Positions 9,044-19,047 of a DNA stretch of 64,000 nt are shown piece after piece (the first letter of the stretch is position 1; every line of letters begins with the position of its first letter). Source of the DNA: Arachidicoccus ginsenosidivorans (GTDB lineage Bacteria > Bacteroidota > Bacteroidia > Chitinophagales > Chitinophagaceae); the NCBI RefSeq assembly GCF_007971385.1, contig NZ_CP042434.1, positions 5,518,001 to 5,582,000 of the forward strand, given 5' to 3'. Below the pieces are notes generated by a model. It was not told where the DNA came from, searched no databases, and worked only from the letters and a program-made list of their open reading frames with translations. The position numbers were made by a program, and so were the translations under genes.

Positions 9044-9608
9044 AATTTAATTTTTAAATCTTCATATTAGAAAATCCAATTAGAATTTCATTTTATGATA
9101 CGACAATATTAAGCACATTTATGTTTTGAAATATAACAAAGACTATTCTAACAAAATCACCAATCACTATGACTCATAAACTTTAAATAAAAAATAATGC
9201 CACCCGAAATTCCAATTATTAAAAACAGAAGATTCCATATTTCGTTATCTTAATAACAAAATAATGGCAACCCGCCATCTTCTTAAATACCAGTTAATTT
9301 AATGGTCCAAAAGTATTAAATTCAATTTTAATTTATTATAGTATTATTACTACAATTTTTTGAAGAAATATTAGATCACTTTAAATCGATTATAATTATG
9401 CCAGTAAGGGCTCACCAATTATTCATCTTCGATAAACTAATCCTAAAATCGTCAGCTTAAATTTAATTTGAGCCTTAAATAGGAATTTGATTAATTATTC
9501 ACGAATTTTAGGCAATTATTTTCTGAAGAGATCAATCATTTAAATGGTTTCTTTGAAAATTAATGAATGATTATCAACCAATAAGAATCTTGGCCAAACC
9601 ATACTATT
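9044..9608. other. Intergenic region between divergent genes
   Basis: This AT-rich spacer separates the minus-strand exopolysaccharide run from the plus-strand regulator at 9609. It must hold promoters for at least one side. I see no convincing complete promoter, no RNA gene and no ORF that resembles a protein family. Confidence 0.5.
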
Positions 9609-10268
9609 ATGTCTTTCAATATTTTAATCGCAAGTAAGCATTTCCCTATAGCTAACGGGATGGACGCACTTGCTCGTTCTATTTTAGGCATTAAGGCTAA
9701 AATAGAACGAGCACAAAATTTCATTGAAGTTATCCATAAGATTGGAACCAAAGAGTTTAACATGCTCATTAGTGATTTGACAATGGAAGGAATGGATAGC
9801 TTTACCATGATTGAAAGAGCATTGTTATTATCCCCTGATCTACGAATTCTATTTATAAGCTTGAATCAGAGCTATATATTCGCTCCTAGGTTTATGGAAG
9901 CGGGTGCATACGGTTTTATACGGACCACGGAAGGCGAAAAGGAATTTAAAAGGGCTATTAGTCAGATCTATTTAGGCAAACGATTTGTCCCTCAATGCCT
10001 ATTGGACAGTTCTATGGGAAACAATGACAAAAAAAATATTCAAAATCCCTTCAACCTTTTATCAAAGCAAGAGTTTTCGGTTCTCCTTCTTTTGCTAAAA
10101 GGAATTGGTATTAAAGAAATTGCTTCCATGACCGATTTAAAAATATCAACTGCCAGTACCTATCGGGTACGAATTTATAATAAACTAGACGTTAATAACT
10201 TAATTGAACTTTTTAATCTTGCAAGGCACTATAATATTACCACTATTAACATGGATGTAGATTTTTGA
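9609..10268 (+). CDS. LuxR/FixJ-type response regulator with a degenerate receiver
   Basis: The 219-residue protein has a receiver-like domain (about 1-125) and a LuxR-type helix-turn-helix (about 148-212: LLSKQEFSVLLLLLKGIGIKEIA...STYRVRIYNKL). It is a probable transcription factor. The phospho-accepting Asp is present in LISDLTM (D56). However, the acidic pair expected near residues 9-10 (family: IADDH) is Ser-Lys (IASKH), and the conserved Lys near residue 105 is replaced (GFIRTTEG). Phosphorylation may therefore be lost or unusual. It stands divergent from the exopolysaccharide genes, which are plausible targets. The coding sequence near its start contains a perfect 17-bp inverted repeat (9671-9713). 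Confidence 0.85.
   Translation: MSFNILIASKHFPIANGMDALARSILGIKAKIERAQNFIEVIHKIGTKEFNMLISDLTMEGMDSFTMIERALLLSPDLRILFISLNQSYIFAPRFMEAGAYGFIRTTEGEKEFKRAISQIYLGKRFVPQCLLDSSMGNNDKKNIQNPFNLLSKQEFSVLLLLLKGIGIKEIASMTDLKISTASTYRVRIYNKLDVNNLIELFNLARHYNITTINMDVDF
9671..9713 (+). repeat. Perfect 17-bp inverted repeat inside the regulator's 5' coding region
   Basis: TGCTCGTTCTATTTTAG, a 9-nt loop, then its exact reverse complement. In mRNA this forms a stable stem about 60-105 nt into the coding region, encoding residues 21-35. A 17-bp perfect match in coding DNA is unlikely by chance and may be a regulatory hairpin or a binding site. Confidence 0.7.
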
Positions 10269-10825
10269 TTTACTTTCCCTTTATTTAAACAGTAATCTGC
10301 AATCAAGCTTATTCAAAAATTACCAGTATGCTTCACGACAAGTAGGGCCATTAGAAACCTAGCCAAAAGCTAAATCATTGACATAACGACTGCCAATTAC
10401 CACAGTATTGATTAATTGGTTTTTGACCTTATAGATTGATATCCAATCTGCTCACTTACATAAAGCAAGGTACCCAAAAAGCTGAAACAAAAACAGTCGC
10501 CCATAGCAGTCCTTCTAGTACCAATAGCATATTGTAGCTAATGGGCTCTATGCTAGTTTGGATTTGACCCAGGTTTTGACTTAGACCTACAATTTATTGA
10601 GAGTGAAATTCCTAAAGCCGATATTGCTCAATATTGCCGAAGGGGAACACGACTATTTACCGAAACGGAGCATTGTTGATTGCTGATATCAATTGCATTA
10701 AGTTTGAACCATATTTAGGTTACTGTTATTATTTTACGAGCCCAAAACTCTCCCATAATCCCCAAATGAACGTATTGACTATCAATGTATAGTATCAGAC
10801 AGGCCTTAAATAAAATGGACGGGGA
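10269..10825. other. Decayed non-coding region
   Basis: No intact gene. Short coding-like stretches exist on the plus strand (for example near 10560-10675, reading ...FIESEIPKADIAQY...) but they are broken by stops and I cannot assign them to a family. This region precedes the receiver-CheR relic and is probably genomic debris. Confidence 0.4.
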
Positions 10826-11450
10826 TTCACTGTTGTACTTCTTGTCATGATAGTTCCTAAGTCGATGGCCTCATAGCCATCGATTTGCTTAGCAAGGTTC
10901 TTGGACATGAAAGCTTGCCGATTATTGCGGTAACTGCCCAGGCTATTCCTGGGGATGCGGAGAAATGTCTGGCAGCAGGGGCCAATGCATATGTTTCTAA
11001 GCCGATTGATGTAGATTTACTGGGGGATTACTGGTGGTTTTCTTAAACAAAACTTGTCACAGATGGAAACACCGATCAGGGATCTGCAGCTCAGTATTAT
11101 ATTAAATGATCTGTTGGATATTTATGGGTATGATTTTACTGCTTACGCAAAGAGTTCTTTAAAAAGGCGGATTAATCGGTTGTATGCTTTGGATAGGTTT
11201 CCTAGTTTTGCGGAATTTAGGTATAGGTTCGGATGGATCAGAACTATTTTAATCGTTTTATTGAACAGTTGACGGTAAATATCACCAAAATGTTCCAGGA
11301 TCCGTAGTTTTATAAGGCTAGGCTTAATTTACTAAGGTACTCCCAAGAACTGGCTTCCTATCCTTAGACCCGGATCTAACATGAGTGCTATCTTTATCAT
11401 TAAAGTAGGCCGGCTTGTGTAACATAGGCCATTTATGGTTGCAATGCTTG
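10826..11450 (+). pseudogene. Decayed copy of the receiver-CheR gene pair
   Basis: From about 10826 to 11046 the sequence aligns with the receiver gene at 35521-35910 (ending VSKPIDVDL...FLKQNLS), with stops and indels. From 11063 it aligns with the start of cheR at 35911 (METPI-DLQLSI, GYDFTAYAKSSLKRRINRLYALDRFPSF). A single-base deletion at about 11228 (ATAGGTTCGG against ATAGGCTTCGG) shifts the frame, so the open part is only 72 residues. Beyond 11280 a TAG, many substitutions and deletions make the match fade out by about 11450. Identity over the best 200 bp is above 90% by eye. It is clearly non-functional as a methyltransferase. Confidence 0.85.
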
Positions 11451-11684
11451 CATTATTAAGTAACCAGTGTAAGGAAAGCGACCCGGCCTATAAAAATCTG
11501 ACGCATCCATACTATTTTGATCAATTGAATGTTTGATTATGCATTACATTTGTGGACAAATCGCTAAAGATTGGATTTATTGATGAATTATGAGTTTTTT
11601 AGGTGATGCCTATGCTCACCTGATTATGGAAATTGAAATGATAAAAAACTAACCAAATAATATTAAAAAAGGATCTTATATAAA

Positions 11685-12506
11685 ATGCACCAAGAATTAA
11701 GTAAAGAGAATCCAGTCGTAAGATTGAGGGCGTTTAGAGCGGTTGATGATCCGGTTACCTGTGAACGGTTTGTTGAGGGGCATACGCAAGTACTAACAAG
11801 CATTGGAGTAACCAATGTCACCTCCTCTAAACATGGATGGACAGAAAATCCCGCAGCATTTGTCATAATAGTGGAATCCATGGATGGGCAAAAGGTCTAC
11901 GGTGGCGCCCGGGTACATATAGCAGGAGGAAGTGAACCTTTGCCAATTGAACAGGCTACAGTGGCAATGGATTCTAAGGTAACGGACATTGTTTGGCAAT
12001 ATGCTGAACAAGGAACCGGGGAAATATGCGGCCTTTGGAATTCAAGGGAAATAGCTGGTTATGGTATAGGCAGTATCTTTCTGACAAGAGCGGCGGTTGC
12101 AATTTCCTCTCAAATTGGCCTTACTTCTTTATTCGCGTTATGCGCTCCCTATACAATTGTAATGGCCGAAAATGTAGGTTATCATAAATTGACCACAATT
12201 GGTAATAATGGAACCTTTTATTATCCAAAAATGGATCTTTTGGCTACAGCCATGATACATTTGGATATTAAGGAGTTAAGTTCTGCTGACACTGAGAATC
12301 GCCATGCAATTCTCAATCTTCGTCAAAGTTTTAATAACGTCAGATCTGAAACATTGCGTAAGAAGTCTATTGAAATTCATTACAATTTAAGTATTCCACA
12401 TTTAGAAAATTGGAATATTAAGGAAACAATTGACCACGCGAAAAGAAAATACCTGAAAAAAGGTTGGAAGAATCATGATTTAAACCTTTTTTCTGGGCAA
12501 TCTTGA
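11685..12506 (+). CDS. GNAT-fold acyltransferase, autoinducer-synthase-like
   Basis: The 273-residue protein looks like a GNAT-superfamily acyltransferase. It has an N-terminal strand set (VVRLRAFRAVDDPVTCERFVEGH), a central GGARVHIAGG strand, and an acyl-CoA loop-like motif around residues 121-130 (SREIAGYGIGSIF). A later segment, LFALCAPYTIVMAENVGYH, resembles the end of the fold in N-acyl amino acid/AHL-type synthases. It is followed after 64 bp by the E1/nitroreductase fusion and then a sensor kinase. That arrangement suggests it acylates a small-molecule product of the same pathway. Substrate and donor are unknown. An AAAAAAGGA sequence precedes the ATG. The gene is intact. Confidence 0.65.
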   Translation: MHQELSKENPVVRLRAFRAVDDPVTCERFVEGHTQVLTSIGVTNVTSSKHGWTENPAAFVIIVESMDGQKVYGGARVHIAGGSEPLPIEQATVAMDSKVTDIVWQYAEQGTGEICGLWNSREIAGYGIGSIFLTRAAVAISSQIGLTSLFALCAPYTIVMAENVGYHKLTTIGNNGTFYYPKMDLLATAMIHLDIKELSSADTENRHAILNLRQSFNNVRSETLRKKSIEIHYNLSIPHLENWNIKETIDHAKRKYLKKGWKNHDLNLFSGQS

Positions 12507-12570
12507 TAATTACTTGCTGTAAATACTTCATTTTTATTATTTTGAAACAAATTTTCACTCATCCTTAATT

Positions 12571-14958
12571 ATGGACACGACCATTAATCCACCATTAAAC
12601 AATAATGAAGTCTATAAGCCCGTTTTGCTTAGACTTAATAATCAATCTGATAGAGAAAAATTTTCTCAGATTGTAAACGAAGACCCCTTTGTTTTTAATG
12701 AAATCAAAGGGCAATTGTCGGAACTTATTAAAAGTCAGCACCCTTCGGTCAAATTAAAACCTGAAATGTACGAAGCTGCCATCAATCAACATTTAAATGG
12801 TGTGAATATTCATGACTATGGCGTTTGGGTGTATTATCCCTGGAATAAACGGTTGGTGCATTTATTGGATAAGGAGGAATTCATTGCAGTGCGCACCAAC
12901 CGAAATCAATATAAAATAACTAATCGTGAAAGAGAGATTTTATCCACCAAAAAAATTGGTATTATCGGTCTTTCTGTTGGCCAGTCAATTGCCCTAACTT
13001 TGGCTATGGAAAGAGGATGCGGTGAACTACGCCTGGCAGACTTTGATAGCCTTGAATTAAGTAATCTGAACCGTATTAGAACCGGTGTCCATAATCTTGG
13101 AGTGCCTAAAGTCGTGATTGCTGCTAGAGAAATTGCTGAAATGGATCCTTTTATAAAAGTGACTTGCTTTTTCGAGGGGCTTACCGAAAGTAACATGGAC
13201 AATTTTTTTTCAAATGATGGAAAGCTGGATATAGTAGTCGATGAATGTGATGGTTTGGATGTGAAAATTTTGGCCAGATTTAAGGCAAGGGAACTTGGCA
13301 TCCCGGTTATCATGGATACCAGCGACAGGGGGATGCTTGATATTGAAAGGTTTGATTTAGAACCTGAGCGTCCAATATTACACGGTATGGCCGAGGGATT
13401 AAATCCATTGAATATCAAGAAAATATCCAACGAAGATAAAGTACCTATTGTGCTTCAGATGTTGGGAGTTGGCAATATTTCCGTCAGAGCAAAAGCTTCC
13501 ATGATTGAGGTGGAACAAAGCATTAATACGTGGCCTCAATTAGCCAGTTCGGTCGCTTTAGGTGGAGCGGCAGGTGCGGATACTTGCAGACGCATATTAC
13601 TGGATCAACTTCACGTTTCTGGAAGGTTCTATATTGATTTTGAGCAGATTATTCAAGATCCTGTATCAGTTAAATTAATAAAGCAGTCAAGTTCTGATTC
13701 TTCTGAAAGAAAAGTTGATATCAATCCATATTCCCCGTTAGATTCCATACAAATGTTGGGTATTGCGCACGAATTGGTAACTAGAATATCAAACTCTGTT
13801 GATGCTGATCATATAAGTACAATTAATGACTTAACGAACATCAAATTAACGGATGAACAGATTGAGCAATTGGTCTCGGCTGCATGTGCAGCTCCTTCTA
13901 CTGGCAACGATCAGCCCTGGAAGTGGCTGTATCATAAAGGCATTCTATTTTTATTTCATGACCGCCATCGTTCATTTTCTTTCGGAGATTTCCGGGGCAC
14001 AGCCTCTTTTATTTCTTTTGGTGCCGCCTATGAAAATCTTAATATTCACGCTTTAAAAATGGGGCTTAAAGCTCATTTGCAATACCAGGATCAAAAAGAT
14101 TCACCTCTTGTTGCCTTTATTTATTTCAGTCACCTTAATGAACAATTGTCTAAAGAAAATCAGCTGCTGCAATCTCTGGACGGTTTTATCAATCAGCGCT
14201 TCACCAACCGCACCCAATCAACTAAAATAAAACTAGATGAATCCTTATTGAATGGTTTGAGTAAAATGGGAGAAACTATCAAGGGTGCTAAAGTGCGTTT
14301 TTTTACAGAGGAACACGATATCCATTCTTTGGGGCAAGTAATTGGCTTTTGTGACCGCGTTCGGTTATTAGATGTAAATGGTCATTTCGATTTTGTCCAC
14401 AGGGAAATGCGCTGGACAGAGGAGCAAACTAAGCAGATGCGCGATGGCATTGATATTCAAACACTTGGACTCACAGGTGCTCAATTAGCAGCACTCAATG
14501 TGATTAAAAGCGAAGAGGTGATCAAAACTTTGAATGCACTAAATGGTGGTAAGGCCATGGAGATGCTTGCTGATCGAACAGTTAAGTCCGCTTCTGCCCT
14601 TTGTTTAATTACTGTGCCTGTTCAAAATAATGATACAAAATTGGATGTGGACTTGTTTAGCTACTTTATGGGTGGTCGGGCAATGGAACGTTTTTGGCTG
14701 GACGCTACTCGTCTAAATATCGCAATACATCCATTAATTTCTCCGTTATATTTATTTTCAAGATTAATTAATGGCCAGGGGGAAGGACTCGACCCTGCGT
14801 TTATTGAACAATTAGGGCGCCAGCATAAAAGATTCCTTGAAATTACGGGTATCGATGTATATGAGATGGGCGTTTTTCTGGCAAAAATGGCTATTGCGCC
14901 TGAGCCAACTATAAAAAGTCTGCGTTTACCGCTCAAAGAAACCTTAATTTTGGCATAA
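12571..14958 (+). CDS. E1 (ThiF/MoeB-like) adenylyltransferase-nitroreductase fusion, Rv1355c family
   Basis: This 795-residue protein joins two enzymes. After an N-terminal region of about 120 residues comes an E1-like domain with the nucleotide loop IIGLSVGQS (about 130-138), the acidic DFDSLELSNLNR segment, and VDECDGLDVK/IMDTSDRG, matching ThiF/MoeB/UBA folds. No CxxC zinc pair is evident. From about residue 430 a flavin nitroreductase domain begins with AACAAPSTGNDQPWKW, the FMN-binding start of that family, and runs to the end. This matches the Rv1355c (MoeY-like) family. The E1 domain should adenylate a carboxylate and the nitroreductase should use FMN/NAD(P)H. The real substrate is not known to me. 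It is flanked by an acyltransferase and a 7TMR-DISM kinase on the same strand. Confidence 0.85.
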   Translation: MDTTINPPLNNNEVYKPVLLRLNNQSDREKFSQIVNEDPFVFNEIKGQLSELIKSQHPSVKLKPEMYEAAINQHLNGVNIHDYGVWVYYPWNKRLVHLLDKEEFIAVRTNRNQYKITNREREILSTKKIGIIGLSVGQSIALTLAMERGCGELRLADFDSLELSNLNRIRTGVHNLGVPKVVIAAREIAEMDPFIKVTCFFEGLTESNMDNFFSNDGKLDIVVDECDGLDVKILARFKARELGIPVIMDTSDRGMLDIERFDLEPERPILHGMAEGLNPLNIKKISNEDKVPIVLQMLGVGNISVRAKASMIEVEQSINTWPQLASSVALGGAAGADTCRRILLDQLHVSGRFYIDFEQIIQDPVSVKLIKQSSSDSSERKVDINPYSPLDSIQMLGIAHELVTRISNSVDADHISTINDLTNIKLTDEQIEQLVSAACAAPSTGNDQPWKWLYHKGILFLFHDRHRSFSFGDFRGTASFISFGAAYENLNIHALKMGLKAHLQYQDQKDSPLVAFIYFSHLNEQLSKENQLLQSLDGFINQRFTNRTQSTKIKLDESLLNGLSKMGETIKGAKVRFFTEEHDIHSLGQVIGFCDRVRLLDVNGHFDFVHREMRWTEEQTKQMRDGIDIQTLGLTGAQLAALNVIKSEEVIKTLNALNGGKAMEMLADRTVKSASALCLITVPVQNNDTKLDVDLFSYFMGGRAMERFWLDATRLNIAIHPLISPLYLFSRLINGQGEGLDPAFIEQLGRQHKRFLEITGIDVYEMGVFLAKMAIAPEPTIKSLRLPLKETLILA

Positions 14959-15024
14959 ATAGGTGATACTCAAAAATTAATATTATCATCTTATTATAGT
15001 AATTGTAAGTGACCCTTTTCTTAT

Positions 15025-17150
15025 ATGAAATCAATTTTTTATCTGATCTTTTGTCTTTTGTCTGTTGCAGGTTCCAAAATTTTTGGTCAACACAATATAC
15101 AATTCACTGGTAAGACGGAAGTAATTGGAAAGGATATAGGCATTTTTGAAGATCCGTCAGGTAAACTTGACTTTTCTTATGTGAGAGCGTCAGGTAAATT
15201 TGTGCCTTCAAAACAGGCCAATCCTGATCTGGGTTTAAGCAAATCCAACTTTTGGATTAAATTTACTATTAATAATGCTTCGCAACTGAGTCAGTTAATT
15301 CTTGATCTGGAAAATCCAACAGTTACGGACTGTCATTTTTATTTTCCTGAAGATGGCGTATATAAATCTATATATTTGTCCAATCGGTGGCCGATTAGTC
15401 AGCGCAAATATCAGCAACCCGATTTCCTTTTTGATATTAAGCTTAAACCCGACAGTACGGCTACATTTTATATGAAGATTAAAGGCTCAGAGCAGCTAAT
15501 TATCCCTTTGATTTTGGGTAGTCGACTGGATATAATACGTTCTAAAATGAATGCTCAAGTTTTATGGGGCATTTTCATTGGCATTATAGCTGTTATGGCA
15601 GCTTATAACTTTTTACTCTTTCTTTTTACCAAGGATAAAAGCTATTTATGGTATGTACTGTATTGTTTATTCATTGGTCTTACTCAAACCACCTTAAATG
15701 GTTATACGTATCATTATTTATTTGGGGGCTATCCTTGGCTTATTAATAAAGTTATTATTATATTCCCTGCACTAGCTGGCATTACTGCAATGTTGTTTGT
15801 GAGAAAATTTTTAGAAACGAAAAACAGAACGCCCACTTTACATAAGCTCTTTCCTTACCCAGCAACTTTATATTTGCTTGCTATAGTCTTTCGTTTGGCG
15901 GGCTTTGATGAGATTAGTTTTAGAATGATAGATATTTCCGCACTAGCTACAACCCTATTGATGTATATTGTAGCTATTAAAATATCTTTTCAAGGTTTTA
16001 GACCCGCAAAGTACTTTTTAATTGCCTGGACTATATTTTTTGTGGGCATCATCCTTTATTCTTTACGTAATTTAGGTCTTTTACCTTATAATGCCTTTAC
16101 GTCATATACCATGGGTCTGGGAACTGCCATTGAACTTACGCTATTGTCAATCGCACTTGCTGATCGCATTACTGTGCTTAAAAGAGAAAAGGAGCTCTCG
16201 CAGGCCAAAGCCATTAAAATTGCCCATGAGAATGAACGTATTATTCGGGAACAAAATAAAACACTTGAAATAATGGTAGAGCAAAGAACTTCTGACCTTA
16301 ACGCGGCATTAGAAGATCTTAAGCTAACTGAAACGCAATTGGTTGAGTCTGAAAAAATGGCAACACTTGGACAACTGACTGCTGGTATTGCCCACGAGAT
16401 CAATAATCCAATTAATTTTGTTACTTCTAATATTTCTCCTTTGAGGCGCGATATTGATGCCCTTTATAATACCTTGAACTATATTGAACAAATTGCTCTC
16501 TCTGAGCTGCCAAAGGAAGAAAAGCTGGCTAAAATCGAACTGCATCATAAAAGGAAGAGACTGACTATTTACGTGAAGAAATTGCATATCTCATTAGCGG
16601 TATCCATAATGGGGCTTCTAGAACTGCAGAAATTGTTAAAGGACTTAAGTTATTTTCCCGTTTGGACGAAGATAGCCTAAAATATGCCTCTATAAATGAG
16701 GGTATAGATTCTGCCATGATCATTATTAGCAATCAATTAGGGAATATAAAAGTGGTAAAGAATTATAGTACGCTTCCTCTTATTGAATGTTATCCAGGTA
16801 AACTTAATCAAGTTTTCCTGAATATCTTGTCTAATGCAATTTTTGCGATTGACAAAAGTTTTGATAAAAGGCCTGGAGGTCAAATCACCATTACCACCTG
16901 CCTGCACCAAGCCAATTATGTGGAGATAATTATAGAAGACAATGGAATTGGCATGGATGAAGATACTCGCAATAAGATCTTCAATCCTTTTTTTACCACC
17001 AAAGAAGTGGGTGAGGGAACTGGACTGGGGATGTCAATTAGCCACACCATTATTATGAAGCATAATGGAATTATTCAAATTAAATCCAGTCCTGGTGATG
17101 GTGCCAGATTTATAATAAATTTGCCACTGCGACAAGACACCCCTACTTAA
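15025..17150 (+). CDS. 7TMR-DISM sensor histidine kinase, frameshifted
   Basis: The protein starts with a signal peptide (ends near SKIFGQ). An extracytoplasmic 7TMR-DISMED2 domain (about 25-165), a seven-helix 7TMR-DISM_7TM domain (about 178-385) and a coiled coil follow. A HisKA box has the phospho-histidine in AGIAHEINNPINF (H457), and the HATPase (NAIFAID, EDNGIGM, GTGLGMSIS) lies at the end. The reading frame breaks at an A4-GG tract near 16552. Adding one A restores KKEETDYLREEIAYLISGIHNGA and joins the two open frames, 15025-16680 and 16662-17150. DISMED2 domains bind carbohydrates or other small ligands outside the cell. It lies 66 bp after the E1/nitroreductase gene and 48 bp before a receiver-kinase. 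Confidence 0.87.
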
Positions 17151-17198
17151 TGCGATAAAACCCTTAAAACAAAGTTTGAACTTAAAATAACCCAACTG

Positions 17199-18290
17199 AT
17201 GTGTGACAACAAGATTAAAATTCTTTATATCGATGATGAACAAGATAATCTTTTTGGATTTAAAGCTTCTTTTCGTAAGCAATATGAAATCTTTACAGCT
17301 ATAAATACAGCGCAGGCGACCACTATTTTAAAGGATAATTCAGATATTCGAATAATTTTCTGTGACCAACGCATGCCGGGTAAAACGGGTGTTGTCTTTT
17401 TTGAGGAGATTAAAGAGCAATTTCCTTTGCCTATTAGAATCTTAATTACTGCATATACCGATATTGATGTGGTGATTAACGCCATAAATAACAGTCATAT
17501 TTTTAGGTTTATCCGAAAGCCCTGGGTGGAAGTAGAAATATTTTCCGCTATTGAGGAAGCGAATAAGTTCTTTTTAGCCAGCTCCCAGTTGCATTTAAAA
17601 AACAAGGAATTGCAACAGGCTTATAAAGAACTGGATAAATTCGCTTATAGCGTCAGTCATGATCTGCGTAGTCCCCTTTCTGGCATTCTGGGAGCGGTGG
17701 ATGCAATGACCCAAATGACCGATTTGACGGAAATCATGGAAATGCTGCTTTTAATTGAAAAATCCATATTTAAGCTGGAGGATTATATTGCTGGCATGCA
17801 TGATTATTACAGATTCCACCAAGGGGCTCTCAAAATCGAACAGATTGATTTTAAGGTTTTGGTGGAAGAATTAAGCTCTCTTTTCCAGATTTATCTGACC
17901 ACTAACAAAATTAGTTTTGATTGTAAGGTGGATCAAACACTTCCGTTTCGATCTGACTTATCCTTGATCAAGATGATTTTAAATAACTTGATCACAAATG
18001 CTATTAAATATCAGAAAAAGGATTCAATGCATAAAAGCATCACCCTTTCCGTTCAGGTTCTTGTTGAAAAAGTCACAATCATCATTAAGGATACGGGCAT
18101 AGGAATCCCTAAAAGTCACTTTAATGAAATTTTCAATCTATTTTCTAAAGTTACTACCCACGGAACGGGATCTGGCATTGGCTTATATAATGTAAAAAAT
18201 GCGCTGGACAAATTAGGTGCTCAGATGGATATCGATTCCGAAGTCGACATGGGAACAACTTTTACGGTATGCATTCCCAACAAAATATAA
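17199..18290 (+). CDS. Receiver-histidine kinase protein (response regulator/sensor hybrid)
   Basis: This 363-residue cytoplasmic protein has an N-terminal receiver (DDE at 12-14, phospho-Asp D56 in FCDQRMPG, KP at 107-108). A short coiled coil leads to a HisKA domain with FAYSVSHDLRSPLSG (H154) and a HATPase domain (NLITNAIKY, KDTGIGIP, GTGSGIGLYNV). It is probably phosphorylated by the 7TMR-DISM kinase just upstream and passes the signal on. The receiver is of the RpfG-like DEQDNL type, as in the separate receiver encoded at 18565-19026, so the two may share a partner. It appears complete. Confidence 0.9.
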   Translation: MCDNKIKILYIDDEQDNLFGFKASFRKQYEIFTAINTAQATTILKDNSDIRIIFCDQRMPGKTGVVFFEEIKEQFPLPIRILITAYTDIDVVINAINNSHIFRFIRKPWVEVEIFSAIEEANKFFLASSQLHLKNKELQQAYKELDKFAYSVSHDLRSPLSGILGAVDAMTQMTDLTEIMEMLLLIEKSIFKLEDYIAGMHDYYRFHQGALKIEQIDFKVLVEELSSLFQIYLTTNKISFDCKVDQTLPFRSDLSLIKMILNNLITNAIKYQKKDSMHKSITLSVQVLVEKVTIIIKDTGIGIPKSHFNEIFNLFSKVTTHGTGSGIGLYNVKNALDKLGAQMDIDSEVDMGTTFTVCIPNKI

Positions 18291-18564
18291 AACTTATAAT
18301 TTTTACATATATCACTTCCTTTCAGAATCCCTTGGTATTAAAATCTTAATTGCAGTAGCAGCACTATATTTGAATCCTCTGCCGTTCTGATTGATTTAAA
18401 AGCAATTATGATTATGACTATACCAATGAAGACTTACTCAAAACCGATTCAAAACGTATGAAGTTTTTTTTATCTCAGTTTCGTTCTTATTTTGATGTGA
18501 AATTAGAGGGATGTTTTACTGCGAAAATATGCTCGTTTTGGGCACATCACCCCAATGATTCTTT

Positions 18565-19026
18565 TTAGGAAAGTAGTTTCTGTCTCAGCATAAATTCCAA
18601 TTGTTCATTGGTGGTTTTAAGGGTTTGTTTTTCTTTCCAGAATGCAAAAGCGGCATTTAATATTCTTTCAATCTCTTTTTCATCCCATGGTTTGGTCAGA
18701 TAATGAAAAATCTTTCCTTTATTGACAGCCTCAATAACGACATTCAAATCTGCATATCCGGTCAACAGAAGGCGCACTGCATCTGGAAATCGGTCCTGGA
18801 CTATCTGCAAAAAATCGACGCCTGTCATTTGTGGCATTCGCTGATCCGATACGATTATATTGACGCGTTCTTCTGCCAGGATCTTTAGAGCGTCTTCTCC
18901 ACTGGAAGCGGTTAAAATATTATATTTTAACCGAAAAGTGGCTTTAAAGGAGAACAAATTATCTTGTTCGTCGTCCACATATAAAACAGTAATCTTTTCA
19001 GATTGCATAAATGGTATTTGTGACAA
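18565..19026 (-). CDS. Single-domain response regulator (RpfG-like receiver)
   Basis: The 153-residue protein is a receiver with acidic pair DDE (18-20), phospho-Asp D61 in VSDQRMPQMTG, the switch Thr in LLLTGYAD and Lys in YLTKPWDE. It has only a short helical tail and no output domain. Its sequence is close to the receiver of the 17199-18290 kinase, suggesting exchange of phosphate between the two. It is the last gene of the minus-strand polysaccharide run and faces the kinase gene across a 274-bp spacer in which I see no feature. Confidence 0.88.
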   Translation of the reverse strand: MSQIPFMQSEKITVLYVDDEQDNLFSFKATFRLKYNILTASSGEDALKILAEERVNIIVSDQRMPQMTGVDFLQIVQDRFPDAVRLLLTGYADLNVVIEAVNKGKIFHYLTKPWDEKEIERILNAAFAFWKEKQTLKTTNEQLEFMLRQKLLS

Positions 19027-19047
19027 AAATACAATATTTATTACAAT

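Noticed and set aside
12906-13430. 174-residue minus-strand open frame
   Set aside because: Antisense of the E1 domain; the sense frame is conserved and complete.
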